A stretch of 64,000 nt of DNA, from positions 4,393,001-4,457,000 of the forward strand of contig NZ_CP073721.1 of the NCBI RefSeq assembly GCF_025264685.1. The letters run 5' to 3'. The position numbers and the translations under genes are program-made. Under the pieces are notes generated by a model that was not told where the DNA came from, ran no database searches, and worked only from the letters and a program-made list of their open reading frames with translations. Shown in pieces: positions 51,868-60,501 of the stretch (positions within the stretch are counted from its first letter, which is position 1; each line of letters opens with the position of its first letter). The DNA comes from Dactylosporangium roseum (GTDB taxonomy: Bacteria > Actinomycetota > Actinomycetes > Mycobacteriales > Micromonosporaceae).

Positions 51868-54573
51868 ATGGAACCGAGCAGGGTCCTCGCCGCGCTCGCC
51901 GACCTCGCACCGGCCGGTCGGGAGCGCACCCTCGACGTGGCCAAAGGGGATCAGCCGCTGGTCTGGCTCGACGATCCTGACCGGGCGCCGAAGCAGCGTG
52001 CCGTCGACCGGCTCGCCGCCCTCGACCTGCTGCACCGGGACGAGCGGATCCTGCGCCGCGGATGGGCGTGGTTGCTCGGCGTCGCCGAGGTCGACGGCAC
52101 CGTGCGCAAGCTGCGCCTGCCGCTCGTCGCCGAACCCATCCGCCTCGAACGCGTCGGCCGAGCCTACCGCATCGTCCCGGCCGGCGACCTCGAACTCACA
52201 CCCCTCGTCACCGACCGTGACCTCGCCGCCGTGCTGGAGGCCGCGCCCGGGTTGGGGACGGCGGCGTGGCTCGACACCACCGGTACCGTCGCCTGGGTCG
52301 CCACCGCCGCCGAGGCCGCCGGCCTCAAGCCGGACCGGATCGCCAAGGGTGCCACGCCGATCGCCGGGCTCCCCACGAGCGAGCTGCTCGGCCAGGCGAT
52401 CGCCGGGCTGTTCGTCGCCCGGGACGTGTCGTCGGCCGGCCTCCGCGACACCCTCCGCGCGTGGGCGGCTCGGACCGGTCTGGAGCAGACGGCGCTGGCC
52501 GCCGTGTACGGCACCGGGCAACACCACGAGCGGAGCGCCGAGACCGACGACCCCGTCTCGCCCCTGCCCCTGAATCCCGCCCAGCGCGAGGTCGTCCGGC
52601 GGACCCGGCACGAGCAGGTCGTGGTCGTCTCCGGACCGCCCGGCAACGGTAAGAGCCACGCCGTCGTGGCGGCGGCTCTCGACACCGTGTACCGCGGCGG
52701 GTCGGTGCTCGTCGCCACGCAGTCCGCGCACGCGGCCGAGGTGCTCGGCGAGCTGCTCGGCCGGTATCCGGGGCCCGAACCGGTCCTGTTCGGCAACGCC
52801 GAGCGACGCGACCGGTTCGCGGTCACGCTGACGGCGGGCCTGCCGGGCGGTACGACCACCCGGCAGCTCCACGCCGACGAGGCCGCGGTCGCCGCCGCGC
52901 GGACGGCCGTCGCCGCCGTCACGGCCGGCCTCGGCGCCGCCCTCGACCTGGAGCGCACGGCGGCGTCGCTGCGCACCTGGGAGCCGCTGCTGGCCGGCCT
53001 GCGCGCCGAGGCGCCGCGGGTGTTCGCGGCCGGGTTCGACGTGGAGCTGGCCCGGCGGCTGCTGCGACGCGGCCTGCTGCGACGCTGGCGGCTGCGGCGC
53101 ATGACCGGCGCCGACGAGGCGCGGCTGCCGGCGCTGCTCGACGCCGTCGAGGCGGACCGGGCGGCCGCGACGCTGGCCGTCAACGGCGGTACCGACCTCG
53201 GCCCGGCGTGGGCCGCGCTCGCCCGCGCCGACGCCGATCTCGCGACCGCGATCGGCACGGCGATGCGCCACGCCGCCGTCAGCGCGCGGCGGTGGGACGG
53301 CGGCGCGCGGCGCAGTACCGCCGCACTCGCCGCGGCCCTGCGCGCCGGACGGAACCGGCGGCGGGAGGCCCTGGCCGCGCTCGACGGGCCGGCGCTCGTC
53401 GGCGCGCTGCCGCTGTGGATCGGGACGGTCACCGACGTCGAGGACCTGCTGCCGCCCACGCCGGGCCTGTTCGACCTGGTCATCCTCGACGAGGCGGCGC
53501 ACATCGACCAGATCCGGGCGGCACCGGTGCTGGCCCGGGCGCGCCGCGCGCTGGTCGTCGGCGACCCGAACCAGCTACGGTTCGTCAGTTTCGTCGCCGA
53601 CGTCGACGTCGCCGCCACGCTCGCCCGGCACGACCTCACCGACCGGGTCGACGTGCGCCGGTCGAGCGCGTTCGACGTGGCGGTCGGTGCCGCGCCGGTC
53701 ACCTGGCTCGGCGCGCACTACCGCTGCGCGCCGCACCTCATCGACTTCTCCGCGCGGCGCTTCTACGCGGGCCGGCTCGCCCTGATGACCCGCCATCCGC
53801 ACACCGAGCGCATCGACGCCATCGACGTCGTCCACGTGCCCGGCGCGGCCGTCGCCGACGGCGTGAACCGCGCCGAGGTCGACGCCGTCCTGCGGACCGT
53901 GCGCGAGCTGTCCGCCGCGGGCGTGACCGGCGTCGGCGTGGTGACCCCGTTCCGCGCCCAGGCCGACGCGATCGAGTCGGCCCTGCTCCAGGAGTTGCCG
54001 GTCGAGGAGATCGAGCGGCTCGGCCTGCGCTCCGGCACCGTCCACGCCTTCCAGGGCAGCGAGGCCGCCACGGTGGTCGTGTCGCTGGGCCTCGTCGACG
54101 GCGACTCGCCCGCCCGGCAGCGGTTCGTCGCCGACCCCAACCTGTTCAACGTCATGGTGACGCGCGCCCGCGACCGGCTCGTCGTCGTCACGTCCCTGAC
54201 CGGCGGTGCCGGCCTGGTCGCGGACTACCTGGCCCACGCCGAGGGCCCGCGGGCCTCCCCCGCCGACCCGGATCCGGCGGCGGTACCGTTTGTGCGTCGC
54301 CTTGCGGCCGAGCTCACGACGGCCGGTCACGACGTGCGCGTCGGCTATCCGGTCGGCGACTGGCGCGTCGACCTCGTCGCCGACGGGGTCGGGCTGATCT
54401 GCGGCCCGCACCCCGACGGCAACGCCGCACACATCGAGCGGCAACGCGCGCTGCTGCGGGCCGGCTGGACGCTGCGTGACGCGTTCGCGAGCCGCTGGGC
54501 CGGCGATCCGGTCCGCGCCGCGCTGGACCTGTCCGGCGACCTGGCCGGGGCACTACCGGGAATCTCAGGGTAG
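51868..54573 (+). CDS. SF1 (UPF1/DNA2-like) helicase with degenerate nuclease-like C-terminus (901 aa)
   Basis: Superfamily-1 helicase motifs occur in order: NPAQREVVRR (Q-like), Walker A GPPGNGKSHA near residue 260, Walker B VILDEAAHI near 540, motif III VVGDPNQLRF, motif V SGTVHAFQGSEAATVVVSLG, motif VI NVMVTRARDRLVVV. Between motifs I and II lies a ~220-residue helical insert. The last ~85 residues (VRVGYPVGDWRVDLVADGVGLICG...RQRALLRAGWTLRDAFASRW) resemble the Vsr/MTES-type restriction-endonuclease fold often fused to such helicases, but the E-x-K part of the active site is not visible. DNA/RNA unwinding in repair or defence is possible. Confidence 0.85.
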   Translation: MEPSRVLAALADLAPAGRERTLDVAKGDQPLVWLDDPDRAPKQRAVDRLAALDLLHRDERILRRGWAWLLGVAEVDGTVRKLRLPLVAEPIRLERVGRAYRIVPAGDLELTPLVTDRDLAAVLEAAPGLGTAAWLDTTGTVAWVATAAEAAGLKPDRIAKGATPIAGLPTSELLGQAIAGLFVARDVSSAGLRDTLRAWAARTGLEQTALAAVYGTGQHHERSAETDDPVSPLPLNPAQREVVRRTRHEQVVVVSGPPGNGKSHAVVAAALDTVYRGGSVLVATQSAHAAEVLGELLGRYPGPEPVLFGNAERRDRFAVTLTAGLPGGTTTRQLHADEAAVAAARTAVAAVTAGLGAALDLERTAASLRTWEPLLAGLRAEAPRVFAAGFDVELARRLLRRGLLRRWRLRRMTGADEARLPALLDAVEADRAAATLAVNGGTDLGPAWAALARADADLATAIGTAMRHAAVSARRWDGGARRSTAALAAALRAGRNRRREALAALDGPALVGALPLWIGTVTDVEDLLPPTPGLFDLVILDEAAHIDQIRAAPVLARARRALVVGDPNQLRFVSFVADVDVAATLARHDLTDRVDVRRSSAFDVAVGAAPVTWLGAHYRCAPHLIDFSARRFYAGRLALMTRHPHTERIDAIDVVHVPGAAVADGVNRAEVDAVLRTVRELSAAGVTGVGVVTPFRAQADAIESALLQELPVEEIERLGLRSGTVHAFQGSEAATVVVSLGLVDGDSPARQRFVADPNLFNVMVTRARDRLVVVTSLTGGAGLVADYLAHAEGPRASPADPDPAAVPFVRRLAAELTTAGHDVRVGYPVGDWRVDLVADGVGLICGPHPDGNAAHIERQRALLRAGWTLRDAFASRWAGDPVRAALDLSGDLAGALPGISG

Positions 54574-54626
54574 GCCCGCAGGTTTTCCCCGAGGTCGCCG
54601 GGCGGTTCGCGGCGCAGACTCGACAC

Positions 54627-54917
54627 ATGTCAGTACGTCGCACACTCCACGCCGTCGGCGCCGCGCTCGCCGGCACGGTGACGGCCAGCGGCACCGCGGC
54701 CCCGCCGGCCGATCCCCGCGAGGTCCGCGCCCTGCTGGTCGAGATCGGCATCCTGGGTCCCGGAGCGTTCGAGGCCGAGGTCCCGCAGGCGCTGCGCCGC
54801 TTCCAGGTCCGCGCCGGGCTGCTCGTCGACGGGGTCGCCGGTCCGCGGACGGTCCAGGCCCTGGCCCGGTCCGCCCGCGAGGCCCGCCACCTGCGCGCGC
54901 TCGGCGTCGCCGCGTAG
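54627..54917 (+). CDS. Secreted peptidoglycan-binding-like small protein (96 aa)
   Basis: A signal peptide (residues 1-~27, Ala-rich, cleavage near ASGTAA-PP) is followed by one PG_binding_1 repeat: LLVEIGILGPGAFEAEVPQALRRFQVRAGLLVDGVAGPRTVQAL, with the typical FQxxxGLxxDGxxGPxT core. Probably an exported cell-wall-associated protein. It lies 53 nt after the helicase gene and may be co-transcribed with it, without an obvious functional link. Confidence 0.8.
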   Translation: MSVRRTLHAVGAALAGTVTASGTAAPPADPREVRALLVEIGILGPGAFEAEVPQALRRFQVRAGLLVDGVAGPRTVQALARSAREARHLRALGVAA

Positions 54918-54929
54918 GAGGCCGGCGCG

Positions 54930-55940
54930 TCAGCCGAGCGTGTCCCGGTAGCCCCGGTCCAGGAATCGCGTCTCCGGCTCGAACGGCGCCCCCGCCGACG
55001 GCGCGGACTCGCTGGCCAGCAGTTCGCCGGTCCGCGCGTCGAACACCAGGGAATGTGTGCCCTGGTCACCGGGCGTCGGCTGCGGGCCCTTGCCCCTCGG
55101 CGCCGTCACCCGGATGCTGGTCCGGCCGTCGGCGCCGGTCTCCTCCCGGCCGCAGGTGATGCCGTCGGTCGCGGCGAGGAACCGCAGCACCGCGGCCCGG
55201 TGCGCGGCGTCGACGATCCGGTCGTGGTTGAGGTCGGCGACGCCGGCGAGCGCCTGCGACGGCCCGTTCTCCCGCGGCTGGTAGAGCGTCTCGGCCAGCA
55301 CCGCCGGGTCCGGGGCCGGCATCGGCCTGACCGAGAGCTCTCCCGGTGCCCGGTCCTCGGTCGTCACGCCGCGCGGTCGCAGTATCTCCGGGTGCTCGCG
55401 GAAGTACTGCTCGGACACCTTGTCGGCGAACACCGCCGGGCCGCGGTCGACGGTCAGCCGGCCGGAGCCGTCCGCGGCTCTCCACCACTCGACCACCTGT
55501 GACCAGGTGGCGGTGGCCAGCACGTCGGGCTTGCCGACGATCTGCGTCGTGATCCCGCTGCTGCCTTCCGTCTTCACGTATTCGTAGCGTCCCGAGCGAC
55601 CGTCGTAGGGCGCGGGCCGCAGCCGGTCCGCCAGCACCGCCAGGCAGGCGGCCGGCCCGCCGGGTCCGGTCACGCGGGGAGCGATCGACGGCGGCGCGGC
55701 CGGCTGCCCGCCGGTGCCGCCGAGCAGTACCGCCGTGCCACCGCCGAGGACGACGAGCGCCGCGAGTCCCGCGGCGACGACCAGCGGCGCGCGGTGGCGA
55801 ACCGGGGGCACGACCACCCCGTCGTACGACGTGATGTCGCGCGCGGCGCGCGCCAGCACCGCGTCGGCGTCGCCCGTGCCGACGGGCGTCCCGGCGGCCG
55901 GATCGGCCTTGGCCAGCAGGTCCAGCAGGTCCGTGCTCAT
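54930..55940 (-). CDS. CU044_5270-family membrane-anchored partner of an ECF sigma factor (336 aa)
   Basis: An N-terminal cytoplasmic ~50 residues, one membrane helix (LVVAAGLAALVVLGGGTAVLLG at ~52-73) and a large extracytoplasmic domain (YEYVKTEGSSG, LNHDRIVDAAHRAAVLRFLAATDGITC, TPGDQGTHSLVFDARTGELLASE) match the CU044_5270 family commonly found behind ECF sigma genes. It probably controls the sigma factor, as an anti-sigma-like protein. ATG 55940 overlaps the sigma stop by 4 nt (ATGA). Confidence 0.82.
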   Translation of the reverse strand: MSTDLLDLLAKADPAAGTPVGTGDADAVLARAARDITSYDGVVVPPVRHRAPLVVAAGLAALVVLGGGTAVLLGGTGGQPAAPPSIAPRVTGPGGPAACLAVLADRLRPAPYDGRSGRYEYVKTEGSSGITTQIVGKPDVLATATWSQVVEWWRAADGSGRLTVDRGPAVFADKVSEQYFREHPEILRPRGVTTEDRAPGELSVRPMPAPDPAVLAETLYQPRENGPSQALAGVADLNHDRIVDAAHRAAVLRFLAATDGITCGREETGADGRTSIRVTAPRGKGPQPTPGDQGTHSLVFDARTGELLASESAPSAGAPFEPETRFLDRGYRDTLG

Positions 55941-56464
55941 CGTTGTCCCCCTCCCACGGGTACCGTTGCCGGCTCCGGCCGGTCGCGCAGCATCGCGGCG
56001 AGCCGCCGCCGGGCCCGGTGCAGCCGCACCTTCGCGGCCGTGGCCCCGCATCCCAGGACGACGGCGGCCTCGCCGACCGTGAGCTGCTCCCAGGCGACGA
56101 GCCGCAGGATCTCCTGGTCGTCCTCGGACAGCCGGCCGAGCGCGGCGCGCACGTCGATCAGCCCGGCGACCTGCTCGTGCGGGTCCCCGGTGGCCAGGTC
56201 GGGCAGCGGTACCCGCCGAGGCCCGGCGCGTTGCGCCCGCCAATGGTTGGCGAGCAGGCGGCGGGCCACGCCGTACAGCCACGGCAGGGTTTTCGGCGGC
56301 ACCTCCCACCGGCGGCGCCAGACGACGAGGAACACCTCTTGGGCCAGTTCCTCGGCGGCGCCGGCCGCGGCGAGGCGCCGCAGCCCGTACCGCACGACGT
56401 CCGGGTAGTGCCGCGCGTACACCGCGCGGAACCACTCGGCGCCGCGATCCTCGACGACGTTCAT
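55937..56464 (-). CDS. ECF-subfamily RNA polymerase sigma factor (175 aa)
   Basis: Region 2 (YARHYPDVVRYGLRRLAAAGAAEELAQEVFLVVWRRRWEVP) and region 4 (ALGRLSEDDQEILRLVAWEQLTVGEAAVVLGCGATAAKVRLHRARRRL) are clear. It directs RNA polymerase to a stress or envelope regulon. Forms an operon with the CU044_5270-like gene. ATG 56464. Confidence 0.9.
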   Translation of the reverse strand: MNVVEDRGAEWFRAVYARHYPDVVRYGLRRLAAAGAAEELAQEVFLVVWRRRWEVPPKTLPWLYGVARRLLANHWRAQRAGPRRVPLPDLATGDPHEQVAGLIDVRAALGRLSEDDQEILRLVAWEQLTVGEAAVVLGCGATAAKVRLHRARRRLAAMLRDRPEPATVPVGGGQR

Positions 56465-56504
56465 GTCCCTGCTTGTGTGCGCCGGCGTGGGATGGTTACA
56501 CCGC

Positions 56505-56870
56505 TCAGTAGCTGAACGTGGTGGCGCCCTCCTCCCCGATCCACTGCCACATCGGGATCGTCCCGCCCAGGCTCGCGTTGCCGACGAGCCGGTCCTTGTC
56601 GAGCTTGCGGGTGTCGAAGCAGATCGGGCAGACGAGGTACGTGCCGCCGGCCGCAGCGTAGCGCGCGACGAGGTCCGCCAGCGGCGGGCAGCCGTCGCAG
56701 GCCACGGCGTCCGCGACCCCGTCGAGCGCCAGCCGTGCGGCCTCCTTCGTCAGGAACATGAGTGTCGGGCGTCCGAGCTCCGCCGCCCCGACAGCGACGA
56801 GAAACGCCACGGTGACCTTCTCCGCATCCTCCAGCCCGGTGGTGAGGCTGACGACAGCTTTCCCGGCCAT
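56505..56870 (-). CDS. DsrE-family sulfur-relay-like protein (121 aa)
   Basis: The small alpha/beta DsrE/DsrF fold is recognised from VVSLTTGLEDAEKVTVAFLVAVGAAELGRPTLMFLTKEAARLAL and the Cys-containing segments ACDGCPPLADLV and YLVCPICFDTRKL. Members carry persulfide sulfur or act as regulators. ATG 56870 is preceded by AGGGGGAA about 9 nt upstream. Divided from the ECF gene by 40 nt on the same strand. Confidence 0.82.
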   Translation of the reverse strand: MAGKAVVSLTTGLEDAEKVTVAFLVAVGAAELGRPTLMFLTKEAARLALDGVADAVACDGCPPLADLVARYAAAGGTYLVCPICFDTRKLDKDRLVGNASLGGTIPMWQWIGEEGATTFSY

Positions 56871-56991
56871 GATCGACCGTTCCCCCTTCGGTTCCCGCAC
56901 CGTGCGGTTCACGGCGCGCGGCCGGGACGGTAACCCGCCGCCGATGCCGCGAACCTGGGCAGAACTGCCTATCTTCGGCCCGCCCCACCTC

Positions 56992-57071
56992 CCCGCGATC
57001 TTGCACCTGTGGTGCCCGCCTTTCCCTGAAATATGGGTATAAGGTGGGGGCCACAACTGCAAGATCGCGGG
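56992..57071. repeat. Family-A intergenic hairpin repeat, copy 3 (degenerate)
   Basis: Arms 56992-57017 and 57046-57071 pair at 22 of 26 positions and contain GATCTTGCA and its complement. The loop keeps TCCCTGAA from copies 1 and 2 but is otherwise changed. Outer bases CCCGC/GCGGG are again self-complementary yet different from copies 1 and 2. Confidence 0.7.
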
Positions 57072-57092
57072 AGTGGGGGGTGGGGGTGGGGG

Positions 57093-58106
57093 CTAGCGTG
57101 TGCTGTGTGGCAGGGTCGCTGCCAGCACCGTGCCGGTCGGGCCCGGCTCCGTGGTGAGGCGGCCGCCGTGCCGCCCCGCGATCGCCCGGCACAGCATCAG
57201 CGCCGTCGAGTCGTGCCGCACCCCGTCGGCGGTCGCCGGCGAGGAGGTGAACAGGCGGTCGCCGCCGCGGCCGCCGATCGGCACGGACAGCCGCCAGCCG
57301 CCGCCCTCCGCCGCGATCGTCAGCGCCAGCAGGTCGCCCGGGTCCGCGGCGGCCAGCCCGACGCCCACCATCGCGTCGACCAGGCGGCGCAGCAGCGGCC
57401 GCTCGCCGTCGACGGGCGCCGGCCCCGGCACGACCACCTCCAGGTGCACGGCCGCCGCGCGCGCGGCGGGCGCCCAGGCCGGCACGACCTCTTCCGCGAG
57501 CGCCGCTAGGTCCACGGCGGCGCGGTCCGCCGCCGGGGCACTGTTCTCGATGCGGGCCAGCTCGGTCACGTTGTCGATGAGGGCCAGCAGCCGCTGCGCG
57601 TTGCGCGCCACCGCCGCGACCGGCCCGGCGAGCGGATCCGGCTCGACGACCTCTTCGCCGAGCAGCTCCGACATGGCGGCGATGGACGTCACCGGGGTGC
57701 GCAGCTCGTGCGACACGGCGGCGGTGAACTCGGCCTTCATCGCGACCAGCTCGGCCAGGGCCCGGTTCTGCCGGCGCAGGCGGGCCCGGTCGGCCAGGCG
57801 GTGGGACACGTCCCGCAGCACGAGGCACCGGCCCTCGTCGGTGGTCTCCGGCAGCAGTACGCTCCACTGCCACTCGACCACCTGACCCGGCCGCGGCGAC
57901 CACCGGCCGGCCGCGGGGCCGTCGAGCGTGGCGGTGAAGGTGTCACCGAGCACGTCGCGCACCGCCCCGCCCGCGAGGTCCTCGCCGGCGGGGCGGTCGA
58001 GCAGGGAGAGCGCCGCCCGGTTCGCGGTGACGACCGTGCCGTCGGCGGTCGCGACCAGCACACCGGTCCCCAGGTGGTCCAGTGCGGCCTCGACCAGTAC
58101 AGTCAT
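57093..58106 (-). CDS. Soluble PAS histidine kinase with weak ATPase motifs (337 aa)
   Basis: PAS at residues ~8-110 (GVLVATADGTVVTANRAALSLLD), HisKA at ~125-190 with phospho-His in FTAAVSHELRTPVTSIAAM, then a HATPase-like domain where the N-box reads LVDAMVGVGLAAAD and the usual D-x-G-x-G is missing. No membrane helix is present. It may be a degenerate kinase or a phosphatase. No response regulator is adjacent; the next is at 58589, across an intergenic gap and in a different operon. Confidence 0.8.
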   Translation of the reverse strand: MTVLVEAALDHLGTGVLVATADGTVVTANRAALSLLDRPAGEDLAGGAVRDVLGDTFTATLDGPAAGRWSPRPGQVVEWQWSVLLPETTDEGRCLVLRDVSHRLADRARLRRQNRALAELVAMKAEFTAAVSHELRTPVTSIAAMSELLGEEVVEPDPLAGPVAAVARNAQRLLALIDNVTELARIENSAPAADRAAVDLAALAEEVVPAWAPAARAAAVHLEVVVPGPAPVDGERPLLRRLVDAMVGVGLAAADPGDLLALTIAAEGGGWRLSVPIGGRGGDRLFTSSPATADGVRHDSTALMLCRAIAGRHGGRLTTEPGPTGTVLAATLPHSTR

Positions 58107-58372
58107 CGTCAGTCCTTTTTGTCCGCTCCGTCAGTGTAAAGGAGCCACCGCCCGGCGGGTGGCGATTGACACCGGGGCCACCCATACGGTTCGAGCCGCC
58201 ATGACGCACCTCGGCGGATCGTCCAAGCCGCTCAGCGCCATGAACGACGCCGCAGCGCTCAGCCACGTTGTCCGGTCCGCCTGATGGCTTCGGGTGATCA
58301 AGGCGGCGACCTGCGATCCGAAATGTAGGTCCGGTTCCCGGCCTGGAAACGAGTACCGGCGAGACCGTCCTG
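58107..58372. other. Intergenic region, left edge of a degraded mobile element
   Basis: No gene was recognised. It contains one copy (58316-58334) of a 19-bp near-perfect repeat whose other copy lies at 62063-62081. Base composition is less GC-biased than in the flanking genes. Confidence 0.4.
58316..58334. repeat. att-like direct repeat, left copy
   Basis: ATCCGAAATGTAGGTCCGG, 18/19 identical and in the same orientation to 62063-62081. The two copies bracket all relaxase remnants and the inserted two-component operon, so they could be the ends of an integrated element. Identity beyond the 19 bp is low. Confidence 0.4.
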
Positions 58373-58585
58373 TCACCCGGCGGATTGTGCCCGGCCACCC
58401 GCCGCCGCCCGGCGGCGACCCGGCCCCTCGACCGGGATCAGGCCGTGATCACGCTCGACGACCCACACCGCGGCCGTGGCCCGCGCGTAGTCCCGGCTCT
58501 CACGCCGCATCTTGCCGAAGGCGTTGACCCGCCCGGCCAGCACATGCACGTGCCGGCCGCCGTGGCGCACCGCCACCCATGGGTG
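58373..58585 (-). pseudogene. Relaxase (MOB) fragment carrying the HVHV motif
   Basis: The minus strand reads WVAVRHGGRHVHVLAGRVNAFGK and then DYARATAAVWVVERDHGLIPVEG to a TGA at 58373-58375. This matches the His-x-His metal-binding segment and following region of actinobacterial relaxases (VAVRHxDDHxHxV...). It begins abruptly about 4-10 bp beyond the stop of the response-regulator gene. The N-terminal part of such a relaxase is found 3 kb away at 61550-61703 on the same strand. Confidence 0.65.
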
Positions 58586-58588
58586 CGG

Positions 58589-59239
58589 TCAGCTTCGCAG
58601 ATAGGTCAGGACGGCGAGTACCCGGCGGTGGCCGTCGGCCTCGGGGAGGTCGAGTTTGGTGAAGATGTTGCCGATGTGTTTGGCCACCGCGGCGTCGCTG
58701 ATTGCGAGCCTTCGGGCGATGGACGGGTTGTTGTGGCCTTCGGCCATCTGCCCGAGCACCTCCCGTTCCCGTGTGGTCAACCGGTCCAGTGGGTTGGTCG
58801 TGCGTCGGCGGTTCAGCAACTGCCGTACCACGTCGGGGTCGATGACGGTCTCGCCGGCCGCTACCCGCGACACCGCGTCGGAGAAGTCGGCGATTTCGCC
58901 GATGCGGTCCTTGAGCAGGTATCCGACTCCGGCCCGACCGGACGGGCCGAGCAGTTCAGCGGCGTACGCGGTGGCCGCGTACTGCGACAGCACGAGGACC
59001 GCCGCGCTCGGGTCGCCGGCGCGTAGTGTCACCGCGGCGCGCAGCCCTTCGTCGGTGAAACTGGGCGGCATGCGGACATCGGTGATGACCAGGTCGGGTC
59101 GGTGCTCTCGGGCGGCCGCCATCATCGCGTCACCGTCGCCGACCGCCGCCACCACGATGTGGCCCAGTCCTTCGAGCAGGCTGACGAGACCGGCCCGCAT
59201 GAGCGTGGCGTCTTCGGCAAGCACTATTCGTAGCGACAC
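58589..59239 (-). CDS. NarL/FixJ-family response regulator (216 aa)
   Basis: Receiver domain with EDAT, phospho-Asp in LVITDVRMPP and VGYLLKDRIG (Lys), then a LuxR-type HTH (LTTREREVLGQMAEGHNNPSIARRLAISDAAVAKHIGNIFTKLDL). Its start overlaps the histidine kinase stop by 16 nt. The protein is the likely partner of that kinase. Codon choice is visibly less GC-biased than that of the flanking chromosome, suggesting import. Confidence 0.92.
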   Translation of the reverse strand: MSLRIVLAEDATLMRAGLVSLLEGLGHIVVAAVGDGDAMMAAAREHRPDLVITDVRMPPSFTDEGLRAAVTLRAGDPSAAVLVLSQYAATAYAAELLGPSGRAGVGYLLKDRIGEIADFSDAVSRVAAGETVIDPDVVRQLLNRRRTTNPLDRLTTREREVLGQMAEGHNNPSIARRLAISDAAVAKHIGNIFTKLDLPEADGHRRVLAVLTYLRS

Positions 59240-60468
59240 GGCAGGTTGATCCGCACTGTGGTGGGTCCTCCTTGTGGGCTGCTGAGCTCCAGGGTGCCAG
59301 CCACGACGGCCACTCGGTCGGCCAGCCCCCGCATGCCCGTGCCCAGTGACGGTTCGGCGCCGCCCGTGCCGTCATCGACGATTGTCAGCGCCAGCCGTTG
59401 CTCAGCGAGTCTGCCACTGATCTGGATGCGGGTGGCTGCAGCGTGTCGTACCGCGTTGGTCAGGGCCTCCGAGACCACGAAGTAGGCGGTGGATTCGATC
59501 TCGGGCGGCAGCCGGCTGGGCAGGTCGAGGTCGACCTCGACCGGGATCGGACACCGTTCGGCGAGTTCGCGTACCGCCTCGGTCAGCCCGAAATCGGTGA
59601 GGATCTGGGGATGGATGCCGCGGATCTGGTCCCGGAGGGTGGTGAGTGCCAGCCGGGCCTGCTCGTGGGCCTCGCCGACGAGTTCACCGGCGTGTCCGTC
59701 TGCGTCGGCCATATGCCGCTCGGCCAGGCCCAGCTTCATCGTCAGGAGTACCAGGTGTTGCTGCGCGCCGTCGTGCAGGTCTCGCTCGATCCGACGGCGT
59801 TCGGCCTCGAACGAGTTGACCAACCGGCTGCGTGACCGGGCCAGTTCCTCGACCTGACGGTTCATCTCGGTGCCGGTGGGCGCGAGCAGCCACTTGGCGA
59901 AGGCTGCCTGGGCACCGCCGAGCACGCTGATTCCGTACAGGATGACCACCGTCGCGGGTACCCCGACCAGACCAGCGACGGCGCACGCCTGCCCGACAGT
60001 CTCGACCGTCCAGGTGCCCACCACGATGTGGGCGTTCGCGCCCAACCCGACCAACAGCGGCAACGCCAGCAGGAGGAGGCAGATGAACAGGACGAACACC
60101 GCGGCCAGGTCGAGCAGTGCAAGCACCGACAGCAGGCATGCGCAATAGCCGAGTTCGCGCCAGGTGGCCGCCTCGGTCACCCGCCGCCGCACCCACGCCC
60201 AGCCGCTCGGGGGTGCGGCGGCGTGCGGGTCGGGGACCGCCAGCGGCTCCATGAAGCCGAGCCGGTGGCGCTCCAGCGCCCCGATCGGTATGCCGACGAG
60301 CAGCAGCAGCGGCGGAAACAGCAGCAGCGGTACGATGGCCAGCCAGGCGATCGAGATGACCGCCACGCTACTGACCACGTAGGCCAGGCTGCGCCATGGC
60401 CATCGCGACAGGACGAATCGGACGGGGTTGCCCGCCATCGCCCGCCACACGTTCGTCGCCACGGTCAC
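59224..60468 (-). CDS. LiaS/DesK-type sensor histidine kinase (414 aa)
   Basis: The N-terminal half holds about four to five membrane helices in a 'Sensor' domain (VAVISIAWLAIVPLLLFPPLLLLVGIP; VLALLDLAAVFVLFICLLLLALPLLVGLG). HisKA_3 has FEAERRRIERDLHDGAQQHLVLLTMKL (His in RDLHDG), and HATPase has VVSEALTNAVRHA and DDGTGGA...GTGMRGLADRV. Full-length and apparently functional. Together with the regulator it probably senses envelope or membrane stress. Operon: membrane protein - kinase - regulator. Confidence 0.92.
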   Translation of the reverse strand: MTVATNVWRAMAGNPVRFVLSRWPWRSLAYVVSSVAVISIAWLAIVPLLLFPPLLLLVGIPIGALERHRLGFMEPLAVPDPHAAAPPSGWAWVRRRVTEAATWRELGYCACLLSVLALLDLAAVFVLFICLLLLALPLLVGLGANAHIVVGTWTVETVGQACAVAGLVGVPATVVILYGISVLGGAQAAFAKWLLAPTGTEMNRQVEELARSRSRLVNSFEAERRRIERDLHDGAQQHLVLLTMKLGLAERHMADADGHAGELVGEAHEQARLALTTLRDQIRGIHPQILTDFGLTEAVRELAERCPIPVEVDLDLPSRLPPEIESTAYFVVSEALTNAVRHAAATRIQISGRLAEQRLALTIVDDGTGGAEPSLGTGMRGLADRVAVVAGTLELSSPQGGPTTVRINLPCRYE

Positions 60469-60501
60469 GACCCTACGACGCAGCAGCCGGCAGGAGCGGT
60501 G

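Noticed and set aside
58131..58376. Minus-strand 81-codon frame downstream of the relaxase fragment
   Set aside because: The translation shows no recognisable domain and lies in the repeat-bearing intergenic edge; the evidence is too weak to call a gene.
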